This document shows, piece after piece, positions 1-7,515 of a DNA stretch of 61,547 bases. Position numbers and translations under genes: made by a program. The notes under the pieces were generated by a model that was not told where the DNA came from, did not search any database, and saw only the letters and a list, made by a program, of their open reading frames with translations. Numbering within the stretch: position 1 is the stretch's first letter; each line of letters opens with the position of its first letter. This DNA comes from AP-16 sp046727735 (GTDB lineage Bacteria > Pseudomonadota > Alphaproteobacteria > Rhizobiales > Xanthobacteraceae), in NCBI GenBank assembly GCA_046727735.1, contig JBKPDF010000021.1:1-61547 (forward strand). Direction: 5' to 3'.

Positions 1-1
1 G

Positions 2-169
2 CTGATCAACCCGCGCGGCTTCGCGCCCAAGGCCGAGGTCGACCTCGAGGGCGTGAAAACCGTGCTCGCGCTGCGCAGCCGCTACGGCGAGCCGAAGAAA
101 ACGCTGACGGATCCCGGCAAATATTACGATCCGCAGTATTACAACGCAGCATCATCCAAACAGAATTGA
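2..169 (+). CDS. C-terminal tail of a probable ABC transporter substrate-binding protein (partial)
   Basis: An open frame enters from the left edge and ends at TGA 167-169, giving 55 residues. The tail contains an LRSRYGEPKKTL stretch and ends in KYYDPQYYNAA followed by SSKQN. This style of ending resembles NMT1/THI5-like (NitT/TauT) periplasmic binding proteins of Hyphomicrobiales. That assignment rests on remembered family resemblance, because no domain core lies inside the window. Confidence 0.5.
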   Translation: MINPRGFAPKAEVDLEGVKTVLALRSRYGEPKKTLTDPGKYYDPQYYNAASSKQN

Positions 170-219
170 TGGATTGCTGCCGCATTTGCCGTCGAGAAAG
201 GCTAAGGAGGCTCGTTTCG

Positions 220-645
220 ATGTGTTGGAACAGAATTGTGATCGTGCTCCTCATCGGCACGTTTTCAGCATCAGGTCCGGCGCAGGCGCAGGCACCAAAA
301 GCCGATGCCTTCATCCAGAAATGGGATACCGACCATGACGGAACTCTAAGCCGCGACGAGGTCATCAAAGCTGCGAGTGCTCGCTTTGACGCGTTGGATC
401 GCAAGCGCAAGCGCGTTCTGACGCGAAGTCAATTAGCCGGAATGTTTTCGTTTCAGCAATTCCGAAGGGCAGACAAGGATAAAGACGGCACGATCGACAA
501 AGCCGAGTTTCTGTCCGTAGCCGATAAACTATTCCGGTCCGCAGATAAAGACCACGACGGAACACTGGACAAGAAGGAACTCCGCAGCTCACCCGGCAAA
601 GCTCTTCGGCGGCTGTTCGCGCCTCGACAAGCGCCGATCTTTTAG
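220..645 (+). CDS. Secreted EF-hand calcium-binding protein
   Basis: The 141-residue protein starts at ATG 220, chosen because TAAGGAGG lies at 203-210; an in-frame ATG at 166 has no such site. A hydrophobic signal peptide (MCWNRIVIVLLIGTFSASG, cleavage near AQAQA) points to export. Three canonical EF-hand loops are visible: DTDHDGTLSRDE, DKDKDGTIDKAE and DKDHDGTLDKKE. A degenerate loop (DRKRKRVLTRSQ) lies between the first and second, so the fold is probably two EF-hand pairs with one dead site. Family knowledge suggests periplasmic Ca2+ binding or buffering. No partner gene is evident; the next gene downstream also encodes a small exported protein. Confidence 0.85.
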   Translation: MCWNRIVIVLLIGTFSASGPAQAQAPKADAFIQKWDTDHDGTLSRDEVIKAASARFDALDRKRKRVLTRSQLAGMFSFQQFRRADKDKDGTIDKAEFLSVADKLFRSADKDHDGTLDKKELRSSPGKALRRLFAPRQAPIF

Positions 646-696
646 CTGCCGTTGTGCTGCTAACTTAGGCATGACCGGTGAACGAAAGGACGAATT

Positions 697-921
697 ATGC
701 GTGTTCCCGCCCTCTACGCCGTTCTGGCAATCCTGTGCGGCCTCCTGCTCGAGGGCAGCGTTTTTGCACAAGGTCAACCGCGGGAGGCCCCTGTCGGGCA
801 CCGCCAGCCTACCCAGAACAATCTGCCGCAGCAGCCGGAGCAAACGTCGACTGACAAGAGACTAAAAGAGCTCGACGATGCTCTCGCCAAGAAACTGAAG
901 AGCATTTGTCGCGGTTGTTAG
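697..921 (+). CDS. Small secreted hypothetical protein
   Basis: This encodes 74 residues with a clear N-terminal signal peptide (MRVPALYAVLAILCGLLLEG, cleavage near VFAQG). A short Pro/Gln-rich linker follows, then a charged helix (RLKELDDALAKKLKSI), ending in CRGC. The start ATG 697 is preceded by GAAAGGA. The C-terminal CxxC-like pair could bind metal or form a disulfide. I recognise no family. It lies 51 bp after the EF-hand gene in the same direction, so the two may be co-transcribed. Confidence 0.6.
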   Translation: MRVPALYAVLAILCGLLLEGSVFAQGQPREAPVGHRQPTQNNLPQQPEQTSTDKRLKELDDALAKKLKSICRGC

Positions 922-1035
922 TGTCCGGGGTGGAGGCTTCTGCGGGTACATGGGGCCCAAGAACACCAAAATCCCTTGAACGGAGCCTCCGTTTGCAATG
1001 CCGCCGTGAGCGGCTTGCCAATAGGACGCTTCGAT

Positions 1036-1049
1036 TCGCAATATTGCGA
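1036..1049. promoter_or_regulatory. Perfect 14-bp palindrome upstream of livH (candidate operator)
   Basis: TCGCAATATTGCGA reads identically on both strands and lies about 190 bp before livH in otherwise GC-rich DNA. A perfect 14-bp dyad with an AT core is typical of a dimeric regulator site. No regulator gene lies beside it, so its ligand is unknown. It could be chance. Confidence 0.35.
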
Positions 1050-1161
1050 CGCGGCTGTGGCAAGATGAGGCGAGCGGGCGGGCGGAGGCCCTCGATCGCG
1101 CGGCAGGCACGCTGGCAGGATCGGCGGGGCATGATACAAAGGACCGGACCGCGGAGGGGGC

Positions 1162-1212
1162 ATGAGGATCAGCACGTCGGGCCGATCCGAAGCCGCATGC
1201 TCCGCCGCCTAG
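1162..1212 (+). CDS. Possible 16-residue leader peptide ahead of livH
   Basis: ATG 1162 follows a strong purine tract (GGAGGGGG at 1153-1160) and encodes MRISTSGRSEAACSAA before TAG at 1210-1212, 19 bp before the livH start. livH itself has only a weak ribosome-binding site, so translational coupling or attenuation through this short frame is conceivable. The spacing between the purine tract and the ATG is short and coding cannot be proved from the sequence. Confidence 0.25.
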   Translation: MRISTSGRSEAACSAA

Positions 1213-1231
1213 CCGGACGGCAGCGCGCGCG

Positions 1232-2107
1232 ATGGATTTCCCTGTCGAACTCTTGGCCAACGCCATCGTGGCCGGGCTGCTGCTCGGCGGCTTCTATGCG
1301 GCCGTCACCGCCGGCATCTCCATCGCGTTCGGCATTCTGGACATCGTCAATATCGCGCACCCGGCGTTCATCATCCTCGGCTCGTACATCGCCTACATCG
1401 TCAACAGCAATTTCGGCATCGATCCGATCCTGGTGAGTCTGATCATGCTGCCGGCGTTCTACGTGCTCGGCGGCGCGGTCTATCAGGTCTATTACGCCTC
1501 GTTCGAGCGCCGCGGTCAGGAAGCCCTGCGCGGCCTCGCATTCTTCTTCGGCCTGCTGTTCATCACCGAGGTCGGCTTGATCCTGGTGTTCGGGGTCGAC
1601 TACCGCTACGTCGAGGCGAGCTATATCGGGCCGACGCTGCGCTTCTCGTTCATCGACCTGCCGCTGCGCATGCTGATCCCGTGCCTGGTCTCGCTGCTGC
1701 TGATTGCTTGCCTGCAGCTCTACCTCACACGCACCTTCATCGGCCGCGCCATCATGGCGGTGTCGCAGGACCAGTTGGCGCTGCGGCTGATGGCTGCGAA
1801 TCCCATTCGGATCAAGCGCATCGCGTTCGGCATCTCGATCGCGACCGCCGCGATCGCCGGCGCATTCCTGATCGTGATCCAGCCGGTCGAGCCCTCGGTC
1901 GGGCGCGAATATATCGGCCGCGTATTCGCGATCTGCGTGCTGGGCGGGATGGGCAGCCTGCCGGGAACGCTCCTCGCGGCGATGCTGCTCGGCATCGTCG
2001 AGAGCATCACCGCGACCTTCTACGGCCCCTCTTGGGCGCCGGCGGTCTCGTTCGGCTTCCTGCTGCTGACGTTGACGCTGCGCCCGGCGGGAATTCTGGG
2101 GCGCTAG
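1232..2107 (+). CDS. livH: Branched-chain amino-acid type ABC transporter permease (LivH family)
   Basis: This is a 291-residue polytopic inner-membrane protein of normal LivH length. The N-terminal part (LLANAIVAGLLLGGFYAAVTAGISIAF-like, followed by GILDIVNIAHPAF) is the family signature, where the NxAHG-like loop reads NIAHP. The C-terminal part carries GGMGSLPGTLLAAMLLGIVES, the conserved LivH exit segment. Hydrophobic segments run throughout. It heads the permease/ATPase operon: livM starts 2 bp after its stop. Liv-type systems import branched-chain amino acids, but many alphaproteobacterial copies carry amides, urea or aromatic acids, so the substrate is open. The ribosome-binding site is weak. 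Confidence 0.93.
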   Translation: MDFPVELLANAIVAGLLLGGFYAAVTAGISIAFGILDIVNIAHPAFIILGSYIAYIVNSNFGIDPILVSLIMLPAFYVLGGAVYQVYYASFERRGQEALRGLAFFFGLLFITEVGLILVFGVDYRYVEASYIGPTLRFSFIDLPLRMLIPCLVSLLLIACLQLYLTRTFIGRAIMAVSQDQLALRLMAANPIRIKRIAFGISIATAAIAGAFLIVIQPVEPSVGREYIGRVFAICVLGGMGSLPGTLLAAMLLGIVESITATFYGPSWAPAVSFGFLLLTLTLRPAGILGR

Positions 2108-2108
2108 C

Positions 2109-3056
2109 GTGCGATCCCTGATCTTCCTCCTCGTTGCGGGCGCGGTCGGCGCCGCCACCTTTTTCGCCATACGCTATCTCCACAATGATTATCTGTTCTT
2201 CGCCGGTTACGTCGTGGTCCAATATGTCGTGCTCGCCACCGCCTGGAACATCCTCGGCGGCTATTGCGGCTACGTGAACTTCGGCACTGCGGCGTTCTTC
2301 GCACTCGGCGCCTATAGCTCCGTCGCGATCCACAAGCTTTCGCCGATGCCGATCCCGGTGCTGATCCTCGTCGGCGGCATCGTTTCCGGCGTCGTCGGTC
2401 TGGGCATGGGCTATCTGACGCTGCGGCTGCGCGGCGCGTTCTTCTCGATCGCCACGTTGGCGCTCGCCGTGGTGGTGCAGACCCTGATCACCAATTGGGA
2501 TTTCGTCGGCGGCTCGCGCGGCGCCTACGTGGTCCGCCCGGCCGCGGCGCCGTTGATCGGCAGCTACATCCAATATCTGTTCCTGGTCATGCTGGTGGTG
2601 GCCGTAATCGCCGTCGTCGTGGCGCGGACGATCGAGCGTTCCTGGCTCGGCTACGGCTTCGCCAGTATCCGCGACGACGAGCTCGCGGCGGAAGCGTCCG
2701 GCGTCCCCACGCTGTGGCTCAAGTTGATTGCGACGACGCTCAGCGGGGCATTCATGGGCATGGCCGGGGCCCCGCTGCCCTACTACGTCGGCTATCTCGA
2801 TCCGGCCTCCGGCTTCAATCTCGCCTATGCGGTCAACAGCATCGCCATGCCGCTCGTCGGCGGCACCACCACCTGGATCGGGCCGCTGATTGGTGCGCTG
2901 CTGCTCGGCGTGATCCAGCAGTGGGCGACCGTGAATATCTCCTCCGCCGTCAACCTGCTCATCGTCGGCGTGGTGCTGGTCGTATTCGTGATGATCGCGC
3001 CGAACGGCATCATCGGCCTCGTTCAGGCGCGGCTGCGGGCTAGGAGCGAGAAATGA
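2109..3056 (+). CDS. livM: Branched-chain amino-acid type ABC transporter permease (LivM family)
   Basis: This second permease has 315 residues and about ten membrane segments, including the LivM-typical block YVNFGTAAFFALGAYSS and, near the end, NAVNSIAMPLVGG-type and GPLIGALLLG segments. Translation begins at GTG 2109, directly after livH. Its stop codon overlaps the livG start (ATGA at 3053-3056), indicating translational coupling. It should form the LivH/LivM heterodimeric channel in the inner membrane. Confidence 0.92.
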   Translation: MRSLIFLLVAGAVGAATFFAIRYLHNDYLFFAGYVVVQYVVLATAWNILGGYCGYVNFGTAAFFALGAYSSVAIHKLSPMPIPVLILVGGIVSGVVGLGMGYLTLRLRGAFFSIATLALAVVVQTLITNWDFVGGSRGAYVVRPAAAPLIGSYIQYLFLVMLVVAVIAVVVARTIERSWLGYGFASIRDDELAAEASGVPTLWLKLIATTLSGAFMGMAGAPLPYYVGYLDPASGFNLAYAVNSIAMPLVGGTTTWIGPLIGALLLGVIQQWATVNISSAVNLLIVGVVLVVFVMIAPNGIIGLVQARLRARSEK

Positions 3057-3790
3057 GCGCGCCGCTCCTCGAAGTCGAGGACTTGAGCAAGCGTTTCGGC
3101 GGCTTCGTCGCGCTCGACGGCATCGGCCTTGCGGTTGCGCCTGGTGAGCGGGTCGGCCTGATCGGACCGAACGGCTCCGGCAAGAGCACGCTGGTCAACT
3201 GCCTGTGCGGGACGCTGCGCAACGAGACCGGCAGCGTGAAATTCGACGGCAGGACGCTCGACGGCTATTCGGCACACGAGCGCACGCGGCTCGGCATGGC
3301 GCGCAGCTTCCAGCTGCCGCGCCCGTTCTTCAGCATGACGCTTGGCGACAATCTGCGCATCCCGCTGCTCTACGCGGTCGCCGCACGGCGTGGCGCGCAT
3401 CTCACGGCGGCCGAGATCGAGGCGCGCTGCACGGAGCTGCTCGGCCTCGTCGGGCTCTCGGCCAAGGCGCGGCGCTGGCCGCGCGATCTCACCCAGGTCG
3501 AGATGCGCAAGCTCGAGCTCGCCCGCGCCATGGCGGCCGAGCCCAAGCTCCTGATCGCCGACGAGGCCATGGCCGGCCTGTCGCATTCGGAGATCGACGA
3601 CATCCTGACGCTCTTGATGCGCCTCAACGAGCAGGGCATCACCGTCATCCTGATCGAGCACATCATGCGCGCGGTGATGCATTTCTCGCAGCGGCTGATC
3701 GTGCTGGTCTCGGGCAGAAAGATCGCCGACGGCGCCCCGCAGGAGGTGATCGCGGATCCGGAGGTCGTCAGGGCCTATGTCGGGGAATAG
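3053..3790 (+). CDS. livG: ABC transporter ATP-binding protein (LivG family)
   Basis: This 245-residue ATPase has Walker A GPNGSGKST near residues 38-46 and Walker B LLIADEAMAGL. The C-terminal part reads ILIEHIMRAVM, a LivG-like switch region. The ABC signature is degenerate: RDLTQVEMRKLELARA takes the place of LSGGQ. A relaxed signature occurs in some LivG proteins, so this need not mean loss of activity, because the LivF partner carries an intact one. The start overlaps livM by 4 bp and the end overlaps livF by 14 bp. Confidence 0.92.
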   Translation: MSAPLLEVEDLSKRFGGFVALDGIGLAVAPGERVGLIGPNGSGKSTLVNCLCGTLRNETGSVKFDGRTLDGYSAHERTRLGMARSFQLPRPFFSMTLGDNLRIPLLYAVAARRGAHLTAAEIEARCTELLGLVGLSAKARRWPRDLTQVEMRKLELARAMAAEPKLLIADEAMAGLSHSEIDDILTLLMRLNEQGITVILIEHIMRAVMHFSQRLIVLVSGRKIADGAPQEVIADPEVVRAYVGE

Positions 3791-4511
3791 CATCACGGTT
3801 TCCGGCGTTCACGCCGGCTACGGCGCGGTGCGCGCGCTCGAGGACGTGTCGCTCGCCGTGGGATCCGGCGAGACCGTGGTGCTGCTCGGCACCAACGGCA
3901 ACGGCAAGAGCACGCTCATGAAATGCATCATGGGCATGGTGCGGCCGAGCGCCGGCTCGATTTCCGCGGAGATCGACGGGGAAAAGCACGATCTCGTCGG
4001 GCGCAGCACCGAGGCGATCGTCGATCTCGGCATCGCGCTCGTCCCCGAGGGCCGCCGCCTGTTTCCCAAGCTCACGGTCGAGGAGAATCTTTTGCTCGGC
4101 GCGTTCCGCGGCACCGCGCGCGCGCGCATCGCGGACAATCTCGCGTTCTGCTTCGAGGCGTTTCCGCGGCTCGCCGAGCGGCGGCGCCAGCTCGCCGGCA
4201 GCTTGAGCGGCGGCGAGCAGCAGATGCTCGCGCTCGGCCGCGCGCTGATGCTCGCCCCGCGCATCCTTCTGGTCGACGAGCCCTCGGTCGGGCTCGCGCC
4301 GATCCTGGTCCGCCGCACCATCGACAAGATCCAGGAGCTCAAGCAGCAATACCGGCTGACCGTGCTGATGGCGGAGCAGAATTTCACGCAAGCGATCCGC
4401 ATCGCCGACCGCGGCTACGTCATCGTCCACGGCCGCATCGCGTTCGAGGGGCGCTCCCCCGAGGAACTCAACAACAACGACCTGATCCGGAAATTTTATT
4501 TGGGACTGTGA
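3777..4511 (+). CDS. livF: ABC transporter ATP-binding protein (LivF family)
   Basis: This second ATPase has 244 residues, with Walker A GTNGNGKST near residue 37, an intact signature SLSGGEQQMLALGRAL, and Walker B ILLVDEPSVGLAP. The ending (NNNDLIRKFYLGL) is LivF-like. It overlaps livG by 14 bp, so the two are translationally coupled. It is the last gene of livHMGF; the palindromic repeat at 4531-4692 and a convergent binding-protein gene follow. Confidence 0.92.
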   Translation: MSGNSITVSGVHAGYGAVRALEDVSLAVGSGETVVLLGTNGNGKSTLMKCIMGMVRPSAGSISAEIDGEKHDLVGRSTEAIVDLGIALVPEGRRLFPKLTVEENLLLGAFRGTARARIADNLAFCFEAFPRLAERRRQLAGSLSGGEQQMLALGRALMLAPRILLVDEPSVGLAPILVRRTIDKIQELKQQYRLTVLMAEQNFTQAIRIADRGYVIVHGRIAFEGRSPEELNNNDLIRKFYLGL

Positions 4512-4530
4512 GCTCGTCGCTGGCTCGGAA

Positions 4531-4692
4531 AACCCTCTCCCCTTGCGGGAGAGGGTGGTCCGAGCCGAAGGCGAGGACCGGGTGAGGGGTTGTTCAGCTT
4601 AATCTACCCCTCACCCGGCTCGTTGTTCGCTTCGCTCGCAACGAGCCACCCCCGGATCAAGTCCGGGGCAGGCTCTCTCCCACAAGGGGAGA
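4531..4692. repeat. Intergenic palindromic repeat between convergent genes
   Basis: The block contains nested hairpins. ACCCTCTCC pairs with GGGAGAGGGT across CCTTGC (4532-4557), and a second family member is the CTCTCCC...GGGGAGAG stem near 4673-4692. In between lie ACCCCTCACCCGG and GGCTCGTTG/CAACGAGCC inverted arms. Similar modules recur at 44588, 57131 and 58283. Lying between converging livF and the binding-protein gene, it may act as a bidirectional terminator. Confidence 0.7.
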
Positions 4693-4723
4693 GCGGAAGC
4701 GCGCGCGTGGAGCTGCCGCGTAA

Positions 4724-5995
4724 CTACTCCTTCGCCTTGTCGTAGGGGTAGATCACGCCGCCGGACTTGTACTGGTCTGGCGCGACCACGACCTGAGTCG
4801 AAATGTCCCGGAACTGGTCGACCGCGTTGCCCTTGATGTGCTGGAACTGCACCTGCAGCACGCGCGACTGCGCCCATTCCCCGCCCCTGCCGAACTTCAC
4901 GTCGCCGACCACCGTCTGGAACGTGGTATTGCGGACATAATCGGCGAGCTTGTCATCATCCATGCTCTTGGTCGCTTCGACGGCCTGGCCGAGCACCTGG
5001 AGGTAAGCGTAGCCCCAGGGCGCCATGTAATAGCCGAGCGGGTCGACGCCCTCGCCCGCCGCGCGCGCCTGATACTTCTTCATCATTTCGAGCACGCCGG
5101 GAAACTCCATGCTTTTCACCGGCAGCCAGAAATCGTAGTTCACGAAGCCGTTGAGCAGCGGCCCGAGCTGAGTCTTGAACACGGTCGCCTGCAGGCCGAC
5201 CATGGCGCCGCCGATCATCTTCGGCTTGAAGCCAATCTCGTTGACCGCCCGTACCATGCCGACCGAATCCAGCGGGTAGGAGCAGATCACCGCGAGATCC
5301 GGGTTCGCCGCCTGCATCGCGCGCACGATCGGGCTGAAATCCGTCGTGTTCGGCGGATAGTTCCGGTCGTAGACGATTTTCAGCCCGGCCGCCTTGGCAT
5401 TCTCGTGCGCGCCGTCGGCGGCGTTGCGCGCGAATTCCGCATCCGCGCCGACGATCGCGACCGTCTGGGGCTTCGGGCTCTGCGCCATCGCCACGTCGAA
5501 GAAGCCCTTGGTGAACGCCGGCTTCGGCTCGGGCCCGGACGGAATCATGACGAAATATTTCGGGTAATCGAACTCCTTGTTCACGGCGAGGCCGAGCATG
5601 CCGATGAACAGCCGGTTCTTCTGCATCACCACCGGCATCGCCGGCGCCAGCATGTTGGTGGCATAGCCGCCGACGATGAGATCGACTTTGTCGACGTCGA
5701 GCAGCTTGGTGTAGATCGCCGGAACCTCCGAGGGGCTGCTCTTGTCGTCGTAATAGACGAGCTGAACCGGGCGGCCGAGCAGCCCGCCCTTGGCATTGAT
5801 GTCCTCCTCCCAGATCTTCATGGCGAGCAGCGCCGACTTGCCGTTCGGCGCAAGCGGGCCGGTCAGCGCCATGCCGAAGCCGATGCGCAACGTATCGGCA
5901 GCGCTCGCCGGCAAAGCACCGAGCGCGAGCGCTGAGGCGGCCAAGACCGCCACGCCGACCGCGGCAAGAGAGCGTTGTGGCAAGAGTTTCCACAT
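4724..5995 (-). CDS. Periplasmic substrate-binding protein of a Liv-type ABC transporter
   Basis: This encodes 423 residues from ATG 5995, chosen over an upstream in-frame ATG (6049) because GGAGGAAAGG precedes it directly. The signal peptide runs through VAVLAASALALGALPASA. The mature part begins DTLRIGFGMALTGPLAPNGK, the standard opening of Peripla_BP_6 proteins, and continues with the GRPVQLVYYDDKSSP block. It binds solute in the periplasm and delivers it to LivHMGF, whose genes face it across the repeat. The ligand cannot be told from sequence; amino acid, amide or aromatic acid are all possible. Confidence 0.9.
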   Translation of the reverse strand: MWKLLPQRSLAAVGVAVLAASALALGALPASAADTLRIGFGMALTGPLAPNGKSALLAMKIWEEDINAKGGLLGRPVQLVYYDDKSSPSEVPAIYTKLLDVDKVDLIVGGYATNMLAPAMPVVMQKNRLFIGMLGLAVNKEFDYPKYFVMIPSGPEPKPAFTKGFFDVAMAQSPKPQTVAIVGADAEFARNAADGAHENAKAAGLKIVYDRNYPPNTTDFSPIVRAMQAANPDLAVICSYPLDSVGMVRAVNEIGFKPKMIGGAMVGLQATVFKTQLGPLLNGFVNYDFWLPVKSMEFPGVLEMMKKYQARAAGEGVDPLGYYMAPWGYAYLQVLGQAVEATKSMDDDKLADYVRNTTFQTVVGDVKFGRGGEWAQSRVLQVQFQHIKGNAVDQFRDISTQVVVAPDQYKSGGVIYPYDKAKE

Positions 5996-6087
5996 CGGCC
6001 TTTCCTCCCAGGCTGCGTTGTTGTCGGGGACCTTTATGCCCCAAGGCACCGCCCACCGCCAAGGCCGCGCTTTTCCCCGATCTCTGC

Positions 6088-6223
6088 GTCGTCATCCCGG
6101 CCGGGCGACCCGGACTTGGTCCCGGGAGCGCGAGCCGGAATCCATGACCACCGATTTCGAGAAAGTACGGACCGTGGTCATGGGTTCCGGCTTTCGCGCT
6201 GCGCGCTCGGCCGGAACGACGGC
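6088..6223. repeat. Dispersed palindromic repeat ('GGAATCCATG' family), copy 1
   Basis: Inner arms AGCCGGAATCCATGACCAC (6133-6151) and GTGGTCATGGGTTCCGGCT (6174-6192) are inverted with few mismatches. Outer arms GTCATCCCGGCCG and CGGCCGGAACGAC extend the hairpin. A second copy lies at 35584-35703. This copy overlaps the last codons of the DUF1330 gene (stop at 6178). Confidence 0.75.
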
Positions 6224-6522
6224 GGAGCGGACTCCACTCCCTCGACGATCACGTTCTCGACCTCGCCGGCGCCCGCGCGCCGGAACGCGGCGGCATGCGC
6301 GTATTCGGGAGACGTGAAGCAGGCCACGGCTTGATCGAATGTCGGAAACTCGATCACGATGAAACGATGGAATTTCTCCGGCCCCTCCATGATGCGGAAC
6401 TTGCCGCCGCGCGCCAGAAACTTGCCGCCGTAGCGCGAAACGATATCGGGAACGAGGTCGGTGTATTTCTTGTATTCGCTCGCATCGACGACCCGCGAGC
6501 GGGCGACCCAATAGGCCGGCAT
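6178..6522 (-). CDS. DUF1330 domain protein with a repeat-encoded tail
   Basis: The 114-residue protein opens MPAYWVARSRVVDASEYKKY and continues GKFLARGGKF and FIVIEFPTFDQAVACF, the pattern of DUF1330 dimeric alpha/beta-barrel proteins. AAGGGAG precedes ATG 6522. DUF1330 proteins are usually about 95-100 residues. Here the last 15 or so (ending FRPSAQRESRNP) are read from the palindromic repeat, so insertion of that repeat probably replaced the original stop. Function is unknown. It is divergent from the cyclase gene, 65 bp away. Confidence 0.85.
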   Translation of the reverse strand: MPAYWVARSRVVDASEYKKYTDLVPDIVSRYGGKFLARGGKFRIMEGPEKFHRFIVIEFPTFDQAVACFTSPEYAHAAAFRRAGAGEVENVIVEGVESAPPSFRPSAQRESRNP

Positions 6523-6587
6523 GCGGAGCTCCCTTTGCGTTTGCGTAACGGCTGCCGAAAGATTGACGTAATCGGAGAACCAGAACC

Positions 6588-7358
6588 ATGCCGACGCTGA
6601 TCGACATCTCGGCGCCGCTGGAGAACGACGTCGCCGCCGATCCTCCCGGCTTCGGCCCGCAAATCAAGTACCGCAATCATCACGATACGGCTCCGGAAGT
6701 GGTGCGCTTCTTCCCCGGCCTGCGCGTCGAGGACCTGCCCGACGGCGAAGGCTGGGCGATCGAGCAGGTCACGCTCGTTACCCACAACGGCACGCATCTC
6801 GACGCGCCGTATCATTATCACTCGACCATGAACCGCGGCGAGCGCGCGATCACCATCGACGAGGTGCCGCTCGAATGGTGCTTCCAGCCGGGCGTCAAGC
6901 TCGATTTTCGCAAATTTCCGGACGGCTATGTGGCGACCGCGCAGGACGTCGAGGCCGAGCTCGAGCGCATCGGCCACGAGCTCGCGCCGCTCGAAATCGT
7001 GCTGGTGAACACCGCGGCCGGCACGGCTTACGGCAAGCCGCATTACGTCGCGACCGGCTGCGGCATGGGACGCGAGGCGACGCTCTATTTGCTCGAGCGC
7101 GGCGTGCGCGTCACCGGCATCGACGGTTGGAGCTGGGATGCCCCCTTCGTGCATACGGCGAAGAAATACGCGGAGACCCGCGATCCGCGGTTGATCTGGG
7201 AGGGACACAAGGCGGGCCGCGAGATCGGGTACTGCCATCTCGAGAAACTGCACAATCTCGAACGGCTGCCGGCAACCGGCTTCAAGGTGAGCTGTTTTCC
7301 CGTGAAGGTACGCGGCGGATCGGCCGGCTGGACTCGCGCGGTCGCCATTCTCGATTGA
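6588..7358 (+). CDS. Cyclase/kynurenine-formamidase-like metal-dependent hydrolase
   Basis: This 256-residue protein has the PF04199 metal motif HNGTHLDAPYHYHSTMN near residues 67-83, where the HxGTHxDxPxH histidines and aspartate bind the catalytic metal. Other conserved blocks are the start (PTLIDISAPLENDV), VTGIDGWSWDAP and the C-terminal HKAGRE. Members hydrolyse N-formylkynurenine, isatin or similar cyclic amides. Association with a Liv-type transporter and a molybdenum hydroxylase fits catabolism of a nitrogen-containing ring or amide compound, which is inference. GGAGA precedes the start. Confidence 0.85.
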   Translation: MPTLIDISAPLENDVAADPPGFGPQIKYRNHHDTAPEVVRFFPGLRVEDLPDGEGWAIEQVTLVTHNGTHLDAPYHYHSTMNRGERAITIDEVPLEWCFQPGVKLDFRKFPDGYVATAQDVEAELERIGHELAPLEIVLVNTAAGTAYGKPHYVATGCGMGREATLYLLERGVRVTGIDGWSWDAPFVHTAKKYAETRDPRLIWEGHKAGREIGYCHLEKLHNLERLPATGFKVSCFPVKVRGGSAGWTRAVAILD

Positions 7359-7515
7359 CGCAGCTCGATCGCGCGCAGCAGGAGATGCGAAACGCCCGCA
7401 TGCCTCCCATATCGAGTTGCGTGTTGACTTGGGCGTGCTTCCCACTTCGGTTGCGCTCGACGCGATGCGGGGGCCGCGGCGCCCCCGGGGCCGCTCCTCG
7501 AAACGACGGTGAGCC

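Larger units (their letters stand above)
922..1231. other. Intergenic region upstream of the liv operon
   Basis: This 310 bp gap holds a perfect 14-bp palindrome at 1036-1049 and a short leader-like reading frame at 1162-1212, both listed separately. I see no convincing sigma-70 boxes, tRNA or conserved ORF. Confidence 0.6.

Noticed and set aside
4531..4692. CRISPR-like repeats
   Set aside because: The block consists of inverted hairpins without regular direct repeats and spacers.
4838..5935. 365-codon plus-strand frame opposite the binding-protein gene
   Set aside because: It is a shadow of the Liv-type binding protein, His/Arg-rich without motifs.
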